Shown piece after piece: positions 62,931 to 64,000 of a stretch of DNA of 64,000 nucleotides. Source of the DNA: Pictodentalium vernedei (lineage: Eukaryota; Mollusca; Scaphopoda; Dentaliida; Dentaliidae); contig JAUFNR010000011.1 of NCBI GenBank assembly GCA_031216915.1, positions 930,001-994,000 on the forward strand. The letters are read 5' to 3'. Numbering within the stretch: position 1 is the stretch's first letter; each line of letters starts with the position of its first letter. The position numbers were made by a program, and so were the translations under genes. The notes below the pieces were generated by a model, which saw only the letters and a list, made by a program, of their open reading frames with translations, was not told the origin of the DNA and did no database searches.

Positions 62931-64000
62931 ATTTGAAATAATATTAAACAGTCATCGTACTCGCACTAGCCCTTGAAAAACAAAGATACATAAGAATAAT
63001 ATAATCAATTACAAAAATTTTGAAAAATAATTCAAAAGAAAATTTTTTTCGAAAAATTTTCAAGATGAGCCAAAGTTCCCAAAGGGAACGATGAGCCCAA
63101 ATGGATCCCAAAAATGCCTAAGTGAGGACAACTATTTTAAAAAAATATCTAAAAATTAATGTTACACTTACGGACAATATTAATGTATCTGGCTATGAAC
63201 AGAACCTAATAGAAGACAAGGAATCACTGTCAGAAGTAACCGTTATCAATGTAAACAAAAGTGAATAAAAACCGGAAACAAGACTCCAGGCACTGAAAAT
63301 ATGGCCCAAAATCAGTAACCAATTTTAAACACTATCCGATGTAAAACAGAAACTTCCACATAAGAAACTGCAGTACATCGGATGGTAGATGCATGACCAA
63401 AACGCCTAACCACCCCTAGGGTGAGGAAGTAACCATGGGGAAAAACAGAATAAACATTCTGTTACTATGCCAAAAACTCCCAAGAAATTTCAGTAAAAAA
63501 ATTACAAAAATTATGCCAAAAGAATGGGAGAATAGCAAGGGGGTATCAAGGAAAGGGAGAGAGGAAACACTGAACAAACAGTGGAAATTTCATAGCAAGA
63601 ATGAAAACATCAGGCCCATGCCCCGAAATTAGGGAACATGAAATAATTTTGCATAAAAATAATTTAAGTTACAGCCCTGAACACATTCTTCCACTGTTTC
63701 TTCCTCTCATCCTCTTATTTCATCCTTATATCCACCATTTCTTTCATGATTTAGTGTCTGGCATCATTTTAACTGAGATTATAATCACAGATAACAGTGA
63801 GATGTTACTGATTGAAGGGCCAAACAAAGAATGAAGATTTAGCGCCAATTTCGGTACTTCCTTGACAATGCGCATGTGCAGTGGACAAAAGTATGGAGGA
63901 CCACATAGGACATGTTGTTTTTTTTTTATTTTGATGCTAATTTTGGGGATTGGGAGGGCAAAATTTGTGTTTGGCCCTACAATTTAAAGAGTTAGCACCA

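Larger units (their letters stand above)
54300..64000 (-). mobile_element. DIRS copy G, old, with two later insertions (runs off the window)
   Basis: Starts with gttaaaaaattta at 54300. The internal complementary region is at 54608-54689, a C14 run at 57120-57133, and the coding remnants on the minus strand. The right ITR runs to 64000 (ending gttagcacca), about 33 bases short of its expected end. The extra length comes from a ~1.9 kb repeat at 54824-56760 and a LINE fragment at about 61622-62350. Sequence divergence from D/F is greater than for any other copy, and its CpG palindromes are decayed (tgcacatgtgca), so it is probably the oldest here. Inserted in an M1 MITE. Confidence 0.9.

Noticed and set aside
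1-64000. Circular molecule: the window ends in gttagcacca and starts ctaagtctgg, which would nearly rejoin an ITR
   Set aside because: One base is missing between them, and each edge simply falls within a different DIRS copy's terminal repeat. Nothing else suggests circularity.
54300-64000. Copy G as a distinct, larger DIRS type (>9.7 kb)
   Set aside because: The extra length is fully explained by the repeat at 54824-56760 and the LINE at 61622-62350; the remainder collinearly matches D and F.

Overview
The window looks like animal nuclear DNA, most likely from a mollusc or another lophotrochozoan. It has no bacterial-style gene layout. A spliced host gene lies on the minus strand, interrupted by very large introns that are packed with transposable elements. 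The mollusc guess rests on recalled repeat styles: the element at 54824-56760 opening with GAGGCCCCACGGGGCCTGA, the AAGGGGCATAAC repeats near 52250 and 52500, and the GACGCTGACACC...AGCTCACC element end near 24950.

Host gene. Five short exons on the minus strand (53092-53136, 50392-50469, 42029-42173, 9200-9252, 463-507) have splice sites and compatible phases. Together they encode a continuous peptide matching the segment of NEMF (Rqc2, the ribosome quality-control factor) just before its C-terminal NFACT-C domain. The N-terminal part must lie beyond 64000 and the C-terminal domain below position 1. The introns between these exons are about 2.6, 8.2, 32.8 and 8.7 kb.

Mobile DNA. About three quarters of the window is one family of DIRS-type retrotransposon, the class that uses a tyrosine recombinase. 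There are eight copies, H (last 32 bases only), A, B, C, D, E, F and G (runs off the right edge). C is nested inside B. Copies A to G are all in the same orientation as NEMF. The longer copies show the full DIRS plan: imperfect inverted terminal repeats of about 200-230 bp, an internal complementary region beside the 3' repeat that equals the two element ends joined head to tail, a gag-like ORF1, an RT/RNase H/methyltransferase-like ORF2, and a tyrosine-recombinase ORF3 overlapping ORF2.

Copies D (26282-33400) and F (43048-50168) are nearly intact but have different lesions. D has a nonsense codon in ORF1 and a catalytic Tyr to His change in the recombinase. F has YLDD changed to YLDN in the reverse transcriptase. 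E and G are visibly decayed, and G carries a LINE fragment and a mollusc-type repeat. A, B and C share a rearranged non-autonomous structure: the RT core is deleted and about 1.1 kb of ORF1 is tandemly duplicated, with the same junctions in all three.

The remaining intron DNA holds several families of palindromic MITE-like elements, many with TTAA|CCCTTT...AAAGGG|TTAA ends, into which three DIRS copies inserted. It also holds three copies of a tRNA-derived SINE, a tandem array with a unit of about 0.4 kb split by the B/C insertion, and small microsatellites. I saw no CRISPR array, rRNA or bona fide tRNA gene.
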